From: Symsagittifera roscoffensis
Lineage: Eukaryota; Xenacoelomorpha; Acoela; Convolutidae
DNA length: 64,000 bases
Reading direction: 5' to 3'
Assembly (NCBI RefSeq): GCF_963678635.1
Contig: NC_087064.1
Location: forward strand, 9,831,671-9,895,670
This document shows, piece by piece, positions 21,328-34,900 of this stretch. Position numbers and translations under genes: made by a program. The notes under the pieces were generated by a model. That model saw only the letters and a program-made list of their open reading frames with translations. It was not told where the DNA came from and did not search any database. The first letter of the stretch is position 1. Each line of letters starts with the position of its first letter.

Positions 21328-24300
21328 AGCCTGAAGTGAAAGTGATTTCAATCAGTAACGAAGACGGAAACGCAACCACGATCAGCGAAGAGCATTCTGT
21401 TTCGTTCGGTTTTTCCGACATGCCGGCTATCTACGGCTCTCTGTACGCAGCTAGACCCACAAATGGATCTAGCACGACGTCCAGAGCTTTGGCTACCTAT
21501 CTGGAATCAGGGAATCGCAGCCGTTCAAACAATAGGGAAAATTACGCTTCGCTTACAGGAATGAGTAATGTAAGTCTAACTGAAGGCGATCCTCAAATGG
21601 TAAGTCTTGATCGCCGGGCGTTTCAATCCAGTTGCGGTGAAATATCCAAAGACCCTCTTGCTACTGCTAGCGGAGCTACTAACCAAAGCTCCTCGTCAAC
21701 AACGATTTCAAACTCAGTGGTTCGTGAAACTTCAGTCGACGACGGGATATCTTATGACACGCTTGTGGTACCCGAAAACCTCTCGGAACAACCGAGTCCA
21801 AGTATGTCCAGCTCTCATTCACAGCCGACTTCCAGTCGAATTGGGTTCGTAGGTGCCCTCAAAAGACCCAGATTAGATCTGAACAGTCGTATTTATTTCG
21901 ACTTTGAAGCGCTTTCCGAAAATTCGAACATCGCTGATTTGTCCAACAGGTCTGCGAAAAAAGCTATGGAAGTTGAAATTACTGATAGTACTGGAGCTAC
22001 CCATTTGCCGAGGATAAGCGAAGTTGACTTGGGGATTTCTCGCGATATTTCCGCAGAAGGAACTTTCGAAATGAACGCCGAGTACGAGAATGAACGCTTG
22101 TTATTTGGAGGTTCTAGAAGCTACGAGGACGTTGATACTGATTCAACATCTCGTTGCTACGAATCTGTTTTAAGTGAAACATCTTCTAACGTGAGCTTCA
22201 TTAAGCAAACTGGACTCAGAAAAAGAAATCCAACTTTGCCATCGAATGAATCGGAAGGTGCAAATTCGGATAGGTCCAGCCGAAGCAGGGAACCGATGAA
22301 CATTGGTCAGATTGAATTGGGCCATAGCATGGCTTCGAGTGCCCATACTATGGTCCAAGAGCCCGCCATTGCCCATACTGAAATTGAAGGTGACAGAAGC
22401 AAGGCAATGATGCAAAGAGAATTCAGAAATCAACTCATTTTATCCGATCAGAATCAGGACGTAAGCTTCAGAATTGCAGGCTACGGAGGCACTCAAAACA
22501 TCGAAAATTCATTTGAGGTCATTCAAAATGATCGTTTGCACTTAAGTGACACCATAAATACTGTTAAAAGTCACACTGTCGGTGGATCGACCAATCAGAG
22601 CTCGAGTAAAAGTGGAGTGGATTCGAACGCCGAACCTGTGTATCACGTGGCTCAGCAACAGAACCTGGGTTTTGATTCTGAGGAGCAAGAGGAAGTGGAG
22701 TTAGGACCAAACAGTTACGAGATGAATTCCATTAACATCGATCACGTTTCAAAATCGGCTTTGGAAGCCAGTTTAGATAAGAAGACGAGCAAAGAGAGCC
22801 TGAAGCTGGAAACGATTCCAAATTCAGAACCGGCCAGTACGTATTCAACTCAAAGAGAACTAGTTACACCTTCAAAGCAGATGTTCGAAGAGCCGATTGT
22901 GAAGGTAGCCCAGATGATTTACAACGAGGAGGATTCGTCCATAGGGATGGAGGGTGGTGGAAGTTACGAAATGCAGTCGACGTCAATAGACCATATATCA
23001 AAATCAGGAGCAATGGATCATTCAGATTTAACCGATACACGGCAACTGAACGTAATGCTTGAGTCTAATACGGCAAGCGACACCAACGCGCAACAAGAAA
23101 GTCTTTCAAAAACAGGCGAACGATCAAGTTCTATTGATGCAACAGGGCAATTCAGCTCGGCTTTGAGCGATGCTACGAATATAAATTTGAGTTGGAATGA
23201 TTCGCGAGTCGCAGAAAATAAAGTTAGCGATGTTCAAAAGGACCAAGTGCATAAGAATCAAGGTAACGAAAGAGAAGTGAAGCTGGACGTAGATAGCAGT
23301 GAAAACAGACAATTTACTTCGGCTTTTAGTGATTCTAATCTGTTCACATCAGACTTCAGTGATGCGCAACAGTACGAGGTTTCTAGTCACAAAGCAAAAA
23401 CTGAAAGCGAGTTCCAGCAAATCAACGTTTCTGGCCCAGTGGATAAATCTGAATTCAGCAACCTGGAGGCTGTCAATATTTCTGGAATGACCGGAGCGAA
23501 TTCAACTTACAGCGACGCCAGACAATTTACAAATTCGAGAACTATAGGCGATTCTGAATACAGCGACGCTCCCCAGTTAAATCTGTCTGGCTATAGTGAA
23601 AAGATTGATTTTAGTGACGCGCAACAATTCAATCACTCGAATACAGTTGGCAGCTCGAGTTTCAGTGACGCGAGACAATACAATCTTTCAGGAGCAACTG
23701 GATATTCAGACTACAGCGACGCGTATCAAATTGAAGTTTCACTTCAAGAGGAGAGAGCGAAAAGTGGGAATAGTGAAAATAGCGAGGGTGTTTCCATCCA
23801 AGGCGACACTTACAGACCGAGTGAACGAAGTCGTGTATTTGCTCCCGACGAGTTGTCGGCACAAAATGACACTCCTTTTTCGTCCGATTTTGGAAGCTCG
23901 TTGTCTGGTAATAAAGATTCTTCAAATATTGAAAGTTTTGAATCTGGCCAAGAAGGAGACAGTCAACTATCCTTCAGCGTACCACGTGAACAAATTAATT
24001 CATCAGGAGTGCCTAAAAATAGCAATAGCTACGAGGACGATACTGATTGGTCGCACCAACGAGTTCAAACGGCCGAAGAGGCTTACATACACGAAAGTGG
24101 TGAGAACCATTCCCATATACATTTTGATTACGACGATGCGTCTATGAAAATATCGGAAACAGGGACTAAAAACGACGCCATGGAATCATCTGGGTCGGGA
24201 AATTGGTATGAACAGTATTTCGATTCGGGTGAGACAAAAAGCGAGTTCATACTTGATTCGGAGCGCGAAGGAACGATGTCCTCAAAGTTTCCACTGACTT

Positions 24301-27300
24301 TAGCGAATTCTGACAATACTGGAGTTGAAGACTTCCACGAGGTTGTAGAATTTAACGAAGTTTCTAAAAACGCTCAAAAAGATGCTCCAATAGTTGAAGA
24401 TGAACATTCTTCGACTTCAGTTGTGAATTCCGTCGTTACATTTTCAGAAGCGGATTGTCAAATTGAAGAACTTCGAAGTGCTACGAGTGTCCACGAAGAA
24501 TCGGATACTAACGCCATTTTACAGCACGTCGAGATTGGAGAAAAATCAAATATTGTTTCAGCAAACTTTGAACAACCTGACTCGAACAACATTGGTGTCG
24601 GGACTATAATGTCAAATAATATACAACTAATGGGTTTGAACGAGAGCAGTGAATCATGCGAAACTGATAGAGTCATTTTCGAAAGACCAAATGCATGTTC
24701 AAAAGAATTAGTCCATGTTAATACTGACAGAGTTCAAGGCTATACATCTACTCAATCGCATATTTTAGACTCCGGAACTCACGAAGATGGCAACCAATCT
24801 ACAGCTCAAGAAGTTGACAGTGAAATGGGAGTTAAAGTCGTCGAGTGTGAACATTTTCGACACGAAATTGAACAATCGAATGTTCTAGAAGAAACGTCAA
24901 CTCAATCGCATATTTTAGACTCCGAAACTCACGAAGATTGCAACCAATCTACAGTAGAAGAAGTTGAAAGTGAAGTTGAAGTTAAAATTGAGCAGCGTGA
25001 ACATGTTCGAGACGAAATTGAAAAGTCGAATGTTCTAGAAGAAATTTCGTTCAGAGAGAATAGAGTTGAAGAACACGATGTTTCCATGGAGTTTGATAGC
25101 GTAAAACAACGTGAAAACTCTTCAGTAAGTGATCAAAGTGACGTCAACACTGAAATGACCTTGAATTCAGCGGCAAGTATTGAAGATCAAAATTTCTTAG
25201 AATCTACAGGTATAGTCATCACAAAAGATACTTCGTTCGAGGCCGCGTATGCGCTGAATGAAGAAAATAGCAAAAAATTACCTATGACCGATGATGCTTC
25301 AAACGAAGCGTACAGCTGTCAGGCGTTTGTATTGGCGGCGTCCCGTTTAGACGATAAAGTTTCGGCGAATAGATCAGTATCGAACGATACATACCATACT
25401 GCCACTTCATTTCTAGCGGAGGACAACGAAAGCGTGGCAAAAGTAGAACCAGTGGTTTCAGAAGGCAAAACTCACAGGATTCATATCAGGTTCAAAAATG
25501 ATGTCACATGTCTTTGTCATAATTTAGAAGTGAGAAGAGACTTAATTGTAGGCCGTGCCAACGACATAACTGTTCAGAGAAACAAAGATATTGCCGAGAG
25601 CAAAACGGAAAGCTCGCAGAACCGTTTTCAAGTCGAGCAGTCTGAAATTGAAAAATCAGTTGAAAATGAAACAGTCAATTCTGAAGTTAGCAACGTGTCT
25701 GAAAATCTTCAAAAAACAGAGTCCTCAACAAATTTGAATTCGTTAACTGACGAAACAAAAAGTTTGAAATCCAGCCAAGATTCTACAAAAGTTAACGAAA
25801 TTTTAATAGAACAACCTGAATTGAGTAACAATAAAGACATAACTGATATTAAAATTGACGTCGCAGTTAAAGAAGCCGAAAAAATTGAACTAATAGAAAG
25901 AAACGCCGCTGAGAACGAAAAGTTCGAGATTGAGTTAGAACGTGAAAACCAATCGAACTACGAGTCGAAAGATTATGTAACAAGTTGCGCAACATACGAA
26001 TCCACGAATGATTCAAACTTAACACCGATTGCAAACAAAACGCCTCGAGCGAATTACACTCAGGAATTGGTTGAAAATGAATGTGGAAATGAAAGACATG
26101 AACAAATCGCGCCGCCAGATTTGGAAACTGTAGCTGTTAAAAATCATACTCGAGGAAGTCTTTGCGGAAGCTCAACGAATCTCGAGCCACAAGACGAGCT
26201 TGCCAGTCTGGGAAAAGTGGAAACTGTTCCTAGTAACGCATTCTCAGATTACTGCTCGGACAACTTTGAATCTAGCTTTGTTGAAATGGAAAATGATTTG
26301 AATGCATGCAATCATTACACTTCGCAAAGCGCAGGAAATTTTGACAGCAATTTAGACCTCTCTCCATTGCAAAACTTTGAACCGGCGCCTTTGACTTCGC
26401 CGCGAAGTCTGAACAAACCGAGGCTATCCAAAAACAATGTTGCAAAAGGCTGCTCGGCTGAAAACCGCTGCATTTGTTGTCAATGTTCACCATGCGTTGA
26501 AGAAGCGGACGAGAATCAATGTTGTGCTGGGGCCCCGATCAAAGCTGAAGATGCGGATGATTTTGACGAAAGAAGTGAGGCCGATTTAAGGATGATGATG
26601 GTTCCAAATAGAGCTGACTTGAGATCAGACACGCCTTTTAGTGACGATGAAACTATTGAAACAGTGAGACAAGTTGCTCCCATTTCGCCTGTTAATCTTG
26701 ATAATGTTGAAAACTCCGAGGAAAGGATTAATAACACTGAAGTGAAAATGGTTATTGCTTCCAATAAAACTAACTTGAGAACCAACAGTCCATACGACGA
26801 CCAAAGTGACCTTGAAAATACCTCTGATCAAAATACCAAGTCGCCACTGACCGCTAAAAATGTAGAGAGTTTTGATGACGAAGCTGAGATGCAAATAGTT
26901 TTAACCTCCAATCGTATTGAAACATCAGAAAAAAGTCCATCTTATGATGATTCAGCAGAGTTTCCAATGAATAGTCCAGCAAGGGAAATGATAGAAGCTG
27001 AAGACGTTGATGAATTTGAAAACAGAAGCAACATCGAATATAGAATGTCATTGTTTTCTAACCAAACAGAAACTGTGAACAAAAGTTTCGATAGTCTTGA
27101 GAATGAAGTTACAGAAGCATGCAAATCTAGAACTCCAGAACTAGCCCAGGATTTGGATAGTTTTGAAGAAAGAAGTGACACTGAGTTGAAAGTTGACATC
27201 ATTGCGAATCATATTGACAGACCAGACCAAAACACGACGATGGAGCAAAATTCAGCCGAAACCCCGGCTTCTTATGAGTCTGAGTTGCCTGTAAGTGTTC

Positions 27301-30300
27301 AAGATATTGATCATTTTGACGATCGAAGTGATGCTGATATGCAAATAGTTATGCCTTCGAATCATGTAAAAGCTGCGATGGAAACTCCAGAAGCCAGCGA
27401 GGTTTCTTCTGACATAATTATGCCACGTCAAGTTGGATCTCCGGTTCAAGCTGACAATGCCGATAGCTTCGATGATCTCAGTAACCCCGAAGTTCAGATG
27501 AAGATAATTGCTAATAGAACTCAGCCAAAAGCAAGCACTTCGAATGTTGAGGAACAGTCATGTGAAGTAAGTATGGAGTCCCTTCAAGAACAAGTTCCCA
27601 AAGTAAGAACTCCTGATTCAACCGTCGCAAGTCTCAAACTGGACTCAGAAGAAACTGATGTCACGATTCGGTACCATCTCGTTGAATCTGAGCAAGATCA
27701 AAATCCGATTAGCATCGAACACAAAGAATCTTTCGAGTATAACGACCAACCTAGTGGCGTAATTAGTGACTCGGTTTCTAAGCCGTACCTAGTAATTGAC
27801 GACTCTTCAATGTTATCACAAGACTCGATGCACTTTTCAAGTATCGACGACTCGGAAGGTTTGGGCGATTTTGCACTCGAGGATTTCGAACGTACTGCGT
27901 TGACTTCAATGCAAATGGATGACGAGGGCTGTTTAAAGACTTCTTTTGATGCAAACACATCAATTCAATCATCCTACGCTACTTTGGCCGAACAGCAAAC
28001 ATTGAACATGGAAGAAGTGGTTGATGCAGACAGTATTCAAGATGTCAAACCCAAAATTGCGAATGAGTTATCTCGTGGCGATAGTATAAGTATGGAAAAA
28101 GTTGACTCGATCTCCTCCATTCAGACTTTTCCAAAGAGTGTGTACGAAGAGCTAATGATGGCGACAGTCGAGAAGCAGCAAGTAGGAGTATTTCAAAACG
28201 CACATCAAGTCTCCGTACAGCCTAGCTTGCCAGATTCTGTTTTGAATAATGCAATAGGACCTAAAGAGTTGAACAGAGTTGATTACTCTACAAGCGCATC
28301 TGAAGTCCGAGAATCCTTGACGCCTGTTGTGACGGAGAAAACAGCTACCACTTTCGCTGAGTCAAAAAGGGTTGAAGATTTGACATCTGGTGACTGGAAA
28401 TTCGAATCACAAAACCCAAGCTTGGCACAGTCATCTTCATACAGTGATGAAAACTACCAGGAATCTAAAGATGAAATATCGACATTTGCTACTGAAAGCT
28501 CATACGCCGAACCCCCGACGCCTTTTGATGAACAAGTTGCTGAAGCTGACTATGAGATTCCAAGTGGAGTCCGTCATGTCAATGCTCCTGTATCTTATGA
28601 AGGGTCAATTTCACCTTCAGTCGTTGAGACTAGTTTGGCTTGCCAAAAAAGTGAAGTTGCGTCTAGCCGATCAGTGCCACTGGGTCCCAGGTATCAATTG
28701 TACACAGATTACTCAGAGCAACATTCAGTCTCAAATTCAGTCGACAAACAATCTGAAGCTTTTCCCTTTACACCTGGAAATTCACTGGCGAGCACTGAAA
28801 AAGCAAGTATTTCCGACTCTAAGAGTGTTGCCAGCGGTGGTGAAAAGGCTACTGTATTGGACACCACTCGTAGCAGTTTCGTGAGAAGTTTCTGCTCATC
28901 AGATTCTAAAACATGTGCCGGTGGAACTTTCTTTGATACTTCGTCTGTTGTCTTGTCCACAGTAGGAAGCGAGACTATAGCTCGTGATGACACTGGAAGT
29001 CGTCTTCTGAACGAAAGCTTTGTCGAGGACCTCAGTGACAAATCAGACGCTAAAGCGACTCAAGTCTGTGAGTCGGTTATGAATAGTTCTATTGAGCAAG
29101 AGGAAGCTGTGTCAGTATTCAGTGTGATGGATCTAGATCGGGAACGAAATTCGGACGACGAAAGCGATGGAAAACAAGTAGTTTTGCATGCAACTGAGGA
29201 AGGAATGGCAGTTTTTATGACTCCTTACGAGTCTCTAGTCGAAGAGTACAGAATTAGCGAATACCGTCGCTTTTCGGAGCCAGACGTAAACCAGTCGTTG
29301 GATTCAGATCAACTGCATACACCGACCACCGATTTTGAAGAATCTCACTTTGCGGTCACTTCTGCCGATGATTTCAATAAGTCATCGGAACATTCGACAG
29401 AAGTGAACAAACATTTTGTTCAAAAGCAGGAAATATCTGTGGAACGAAGTGGCGACCAGCTGGAAGTGTGTCCTATAACGTTATCTCCAAATCCGACGTC
29501 GCTTTCTTCAGGTGGTAGAACCGACTTTGGATCAATGGTTCCATGTGCTGAGCATGGATGGCACTCGGCGAATACTGACATTCAGACGTACCATACTGCA
29601 CAAGTAGCAGAGTCGGACTACTCTGCTGTTCCGAAGAATTTGGGTCCTAGAAATGACCAGGCTTATGTGCCTCCTAAAACTGCTTCATTTACAACTGAAC
29701 GACCACCAACCCCGGCCATTCCGTGTGGAACGTCAAGTCAGTCATCGGAGATCAGTACAGTTCCTGATGATTTCCAGAGGAAAGCGAATTTAGGCCACAG
29801 TATCCCGAATGTTCCGAGTGAAGTATCATCCAAAAGTCTGGACTTGACTCAATTAGGTGACCTCGATAATTCGCTTGTTAAGACTACAATGTTGCCATCA
29901 ATGAGTTCGTTCCCTGAGAGCGAAGATAGCTGCTCGTATGTCGATAATTTGCTAGATGCTTATGGGATGAATGAAAAAGAGGTAGTGTTTTTGTCAACAG
30001 TTCCTTCAACAACTATGCCTTCTAATGACGATGACGTAATAACTGATTCCATGTATCAGCCGCAGACCAACTATCAGGTTTCGAGTTTTGGAACTTCGGA
30101 GTACGAGCGTGATCAACCACCTGAAGGTGACTTGGTTTCTAAAGAAACCTCTATGAAGTCAGCATACACCGCGCAACAGTTTATGCCTAGTAATCTTGAT
30201 GACGTTTCTTCTTGGGACATCAATGCAGTTATGGCAGCTGCAGAACACAGATCGGCTGCTAAGAAAAAGAAACACTCAGACGAATCCTTGAGAGCGACTG

Positions 30301-32444
30301 TTTCGATTCCTTCTTTAGCTCTTAAGAGAAGCGATCCTCTCATAATTCAAGAAATTCCAAGACAGAGCGTAGTTCCTAGAAATTCTCAATTTTCAGAACG
30401 CCATCCAGCTAGTACATTTGCTTCTGGATCTGAGAAACATCAAGAAACAAAAACTTCCACTTTTTCCACAATCACACCTCCCAGTGATAAAATGAGTCTG
30501 GAGTACTGGAGAAACAAATTGGGGATTTTGAATAAGGACGGGAGTAGAAAAGCAACCCAGCAGGACACACCTATGCCTGTGTCTCCGGACGCTTCAGACG
30601 AAAGAAGTTCAAACAGTGAGTACTCGGACACTGAACCATCATTGGACCAGCCTGCAGGACCATCTGCAACTAATACAACTGCCGATCAATTGTATCAGTC
30701 TGCTAAAGAACAGCAGACATCTTTTAGTTACTACTCAGACGCGACAGATGAGTCAAAAGTTGAAGATAAAAGCTTGCTAAATGTTACTCACATACAGCTT
30801 GATAGGCAGCCAAATACACAGTCACTCTCATATGCAACAGCCCACGAAACCGACGTTCTCGATGAGTCTAATGATTCGCCTAAAATGGACGCGTTGAAAC
30901 TGAACACGGAGCGCCAACCTGATGAGAACTACGAAACGGCTATGGAGTTCATTGAGCCAAATACTCAGCATAGTAAAGGCGGTAATCCTCGAGCTGAGCT
31001 TGAAGCTAAAAGAGATAGTTTGAGCCAGGAGCAAAGAGAGTTTCGAACCCCAACTGGAATTGACTCAGAGAGAAGGAGACTATTTTTAGAGCCTTCTGAT
31101 TTCAAAACACCATCTTGTGTTCAAGATTCAAACCAGGTTAAAATCTCCGCGAAAGATCCAAATGAGTTACCAGAAGTTTTGGATTCAGATATTGACGATG
31201 AACGAGAAGTGATGGACGAGGAACCGAAAGGCTTCCAGACTCCGGCAGGATTTGTGACCCCATTAGACTTTAATGGACTATATTCTGACGGAATCGAAGA
31301 TAGCTCGGATGCTCCTTTTTCAGACAGTAGCAGTTTCAATGGAGAGCCGATTCCGAGAAGCGATTCAATGCGACGATTTATATCTCAAAGGTTGCTGGAG
31401 GAACCTCGTCAAGAAGAGACACCTGCTCTAGAATTCCACAGTGCTCGCAGGGATGTTAATCCACCCCCTGGATACGAACTTACGAGTCCATCTTCATTTT
31501 CGTGCTCGGACAGTAACATGCCGAACACAAAACGTGCGACTTTAGACTCTAAAATGGAACCTCCATCGTCACTCAAAACAGCTACTCTACCTCTCCATCA
31601 AAACCGAACGGAAGACACAGCCAGATCAGGAAACGACCATTCGGTTCGGGTTGCGTCGCTATCGCACAACGCACAGTTTGAGTGCCCAAATAGTTTCCAA
31701 TCGGGTGCTTTTATCGGCCGCGATGAAGCTTCTGTGAGTTACATGTATTGTGACTGTGACCACGATCCGACTTTCGAGTCGCAGTGTGAAGTGGTGTCAC
31801 CTTCAACGATGAGTCACTCGTTTAATTGTCCTCTCTATGGCGATAGATGCGAGGATGCTTACTCGCCGAGTATTCTGAGCATGAGCGAATCTGTGTGTTC
31901 AGATGCGAATTGCGACAGACTCTCGGTTTGCAGCAGTTGCTGTTCGGATCCCGAGTGCCGTGGGGACGCAATGTCACCGGTGTACTTTGCGAACGAGTAC
32001 CGACAACCTAGAGGCTCGTATAGTTTCACGACAACTTCACCGGATTACGACTACGCAATTAGGGGCACATCTTATGAATTGAGTGAGTCAATTGATCGTC
32101 CTGTGAATGTCAACAATGAAAGCGGCAATTGTCCAAATTGCGGTCTAGAAGTTGAAGATCCTCCAGTTGTCAAAACACAGACGCGGACTCAACAGCCGGT
32201 AATAGCTACAATGGATGTTAAAAGGAGAAAGGCTAAGCCTAAGACAGCTAAACATAAATACCACGGCCATACTGGGAAGACAAAAAGAATAGGAACAGTT
32301 AAAAGACCTCCAGCATATGCTTTGAATGCAGACACTTCAGATAGTTTTCAGGCCGCCCCTGAGATGGGAAAAATAAACCAGGAGGCGAATCAAAATGAAA
32401 CCATCAAGAAACCAAGATTCAATTTTTTCAAGTGGTCAAAATAA
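21328..32444 (+). CDS. Giant Ser/acid-rich protein with three internal repeat arrays (3' terminal exon), function unknown
   Basis: One exon of 11.1 kb, about 3,700 codons without a stop. The 5' end is probably a splice acceptor (exon from 21328, or from 21330 in phase 0), because the first in-frame ATG is at 21420 and the codons before it already look coding. Residues below count from 21321. The protein is polar throughout, rich in Ser, Glu, Asp, Asn and Thr, with no signal peptide or membrane segment. Residues about 610-807: roughly ten units of about 18 residues built on Y/F-S-D-A-x-Q. Residues about 1143-1240: two 50-residue repeats (STQSHILDS…THED…NQST). Residues about 1741-2070: seven units of about 50 residues built on D-x-FD-ER-SD…NR. 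Cysteine-rich patches lie near 1715-1735 (CICCQCSPC) and 3475-3550, then NCPNCG near 3603. A basic tail near 3632-3665 could be a nuclear signal. SerPro/ThrPro sites such as FRTP, FKTP and FQTP suggest phosphorylation. I recognise no family. A large disordered scaffold is an inference. Confidence 0.85.
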
Positions 32445-32612
32445 ATGTCGTCTTTTCCGTTGACTGGCTGTATGAGCTTTAAAAATATGTGTTCACATAA
32501 TAACTGAAGTGTTTTTGTGTTCACATGTTAACTGTCATGCGAATTCGTTACACTATTTATTATCAAATAAACATTTCTTTTGCTCCAATTTTGTAATTTT
32601 GAACAAAATAAA
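32445..32612 (+). terminator. 3' UTR with two polyadenylation signals
   Basis: After the stop of the giant ORF, AATAAA occurs at 32566-32571 and 32607-32612 in AT-rich sequence, so the transcript probably ends within about 32,580-32,640. Confidence 0.65.
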
Positions 32613-32784
32613 ATAGACAGTAATTCTGTATGGAGTATGCGTTTATTTTTTCCTCAATAAAATAACGAATGGGCATGTCAGCTAGCTTGTAAACGCAAAA
32701 AATGGCGTTAGGAGAGTGGTTTCACTATTAGGTCAGAATAATTGATTTTTCAAGCTCTGCGAAAACTGCAGCTAGAGTAGCAGG

Positions 32785-33189
32785 AGCGGATCTAGGATTT
32801 TCTCGAGGGGGGGGGGGCGGATTTTCATACAGGTCGACGGTTTTTCATACAGACTTTTTTTTAGGTCGACAATAATTTTTTTCTGAGCTCTCCCAAATCA
32901 GTATAAAGACCCCATTTTGACCAAATTTTCAGCGCCGCAGGCAAATTATTGAAAAAACAGGCCAAAAAGGCGGATTTGGAAAATTTTGACCCAAAAATTG
33001 CGTTTTCTCGGCGCGCGCTCTTACCTCAATTGGAGTATAGTAGTATATTTTGGCGCCCAAGGCGTCCTTAGAAAATTTTAGAGTCAATCAGCCAAAAATG
33101 GATATCTCAAAATAGTACAAAGGGGGGACCCTTTGGGTCGGCAGGGGGTCGAGTCCCTGAGAGAAGCCCCCCCCCCCCTAAATCCGCTG
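32785..33189 (+). repeat. Inverted-repeat element, AGCGGATCTAGG family, copy 1
   Basis: It starts AGCGGATCTAGG followed by a G-run and ends with a C-run followed by CCTAAATCCGCT, so short terminal inverted repeats flank about 405 bp. Inside are GGCGGATTTTCATAC and a CAGCCAAAAATGGATATC segment, both shared with the minus-strand copy at 56.5-56.9 kb. No coding capacity. Confidence 0.65.
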
Positions 33190-33979
33190 ATGTATAGTAG
33201 GTATGTTATAATATATTAGCAAAAGAGACTAATGATTTGGAAACAATTCAGCCCCCTAATCGAATTGATACGCCCCCCCCCCCCCACCCAGAAACAGACT
33301 CTTGGAAATACTGAAGGCAGATTGGGTAAGAGCAGTATGTGATTAAGTCAGTCGAAGAACGCGTTTGCCTCAAAGAAAAATTGAACATAAAAAATGTAAT
33401 CAAATTTTTTGGAGTAGTTAATTAACAGATGCAAAACTGTGGTTGAATTTTCTCTGCTGCTTACTAAACTAGCATATTCAAAAAAAAATCCAGCAAAAAA
33501 ATTTCTGCTGAAGTCACACCTTTCTGTGCACAATTTATGTGTTCAGTTGAGTTTCTATTTGGCAATGGCTCATTGCCTGAACTGTGTTTTTTTTGTATTT
33601 ACAGCACATTTGTGGTTGCTTTGGTTTATGGTAGATGCAGTCAGAGAATGTTGCAGTGGTAATTGCAACTAATATTTAACTTTTAAGTGTTCAGTTCTAA
33701 TCTCGTAAATACTAACATTTTCTTTTGAAAGAGGTACCATAAAAATTATCATAATGATTTGAGTGGTGTATCGTATTAAAGAGTTTTCATTCGTGGATCG
33801 ATCGACATTAGAAAGTTAAGAACGTTTCCTCAGTCTGGAGAAAAAGTGGTGCAAAATGTTCATTTTAATCTATTTTCCAGCTATTTTTGGCTGTCATTTA
33901 GGCTATTATAGTTAAAATATTAGCACAAAAAGCTTATATTTAAGCCGTGAGAAATTATTTTTTAATCACACGACGCACA
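33190..33979. other. No feature seen
   Basis: It contains a C-run at about 33272-33285 next to an uncertain repeat end, otherwise AT-rich unassigned DNA. Confidence 0.4.
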
Positions 33980-34900
33980 AGTTTGAAAAGTAAAGAAACT
34001 TGATTTGTCTTAGTTTTATTAATCTGATCGAAACTTTCTTTGCTACGTGCACAGCAACCATCAAATCTTGTTTATCAATGAACGTAGCGAATACTCCTAT
34101 AAAGATCGTGATTTTGTTTTTTTTTGTGGGAAAAGTCTTAACTTATTGGCGCACAAATTTGATTTTTTGCGGTTTGACTTCTGATTTCTTTCTAAGTTAT
34201 TTAGTTTCTTTTGTCCAAGGTAGGCGAACTCCACTATCGAGCAGAAAAGTGCACAGGTCACCAAAAACGTGATCGACTTCTAGTTTCAAAAGTGGAATTT
34301 AAGTTTCAGATTTGCCAGCGGAATGAAAAACTTATCTATTGTTCCAGTTTTCTCAAATTGGTTTAAATTTACGAAAAATTTCAATAATTAGATGCTCGTA
34401 AAATTCAAAAGAGCTTTACGACCATATAATTTTCCTTGAACTTCGAAGGTTTCAGTTTCTTCAAAAAATCAAGTCAGTATTTTTTTGTTTCCTTGCGTTC
34501 CTTGACTCGTTTCAACTGTCTGTGGGCTGTGTTTTGTATTGATTCTTCACACTTGCGAGATCAAGTGTCTTGTAATCGAGAAAAGATTTTTTTCTCGCTA
34601 ACAAATTTTACCCACTTTTCTAGAGGTAAGGCGGTTGCCTTTGCACCTTAGGGTTTGGGTTTCGAGTCCCGATCTGACTTTTTTTTTCATTCGGTATGTT
34701 TGAGTTTGATTTTTTTCCGAGGCATATTGATTTGTCAGACTTTCCTTTGTCTGCTTATTCGTCTCGGCTAATTTTTTAAAGCATAGATCTTGTTCTGATT
34801 TGAACGTTTCTTACCATATTCGACAGTCGTCCTGTTAGTTTGTCAATTTACTAACCCGACTTCTCGTTCCCTTTGTTTATCTTTGGGAAAATTTATCTTA
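33980..34900 (+). repeat. Diverged copy of modules from the 3-kb repeat, with tRNA-like block
   Basis: 34160-34345 (TTTGACTTCTGATTTC … GACTTCTAGTTT … CAGCGGAATGAAAAA) aligns by eye with 13330-13490 and 17045-17200. 34395-34530 aligns with 13150-13250 (AGAGCTTTA … AACTGTCTGTGGGCT). 34622-34680 is tRNA-like (AGAGGTAAGGCGGTTGCC, then GGGTTTCGAGTCCCGA, a good B box) followed by a T-run. This looks like a composite dispersed element. Confidence 0.65.
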
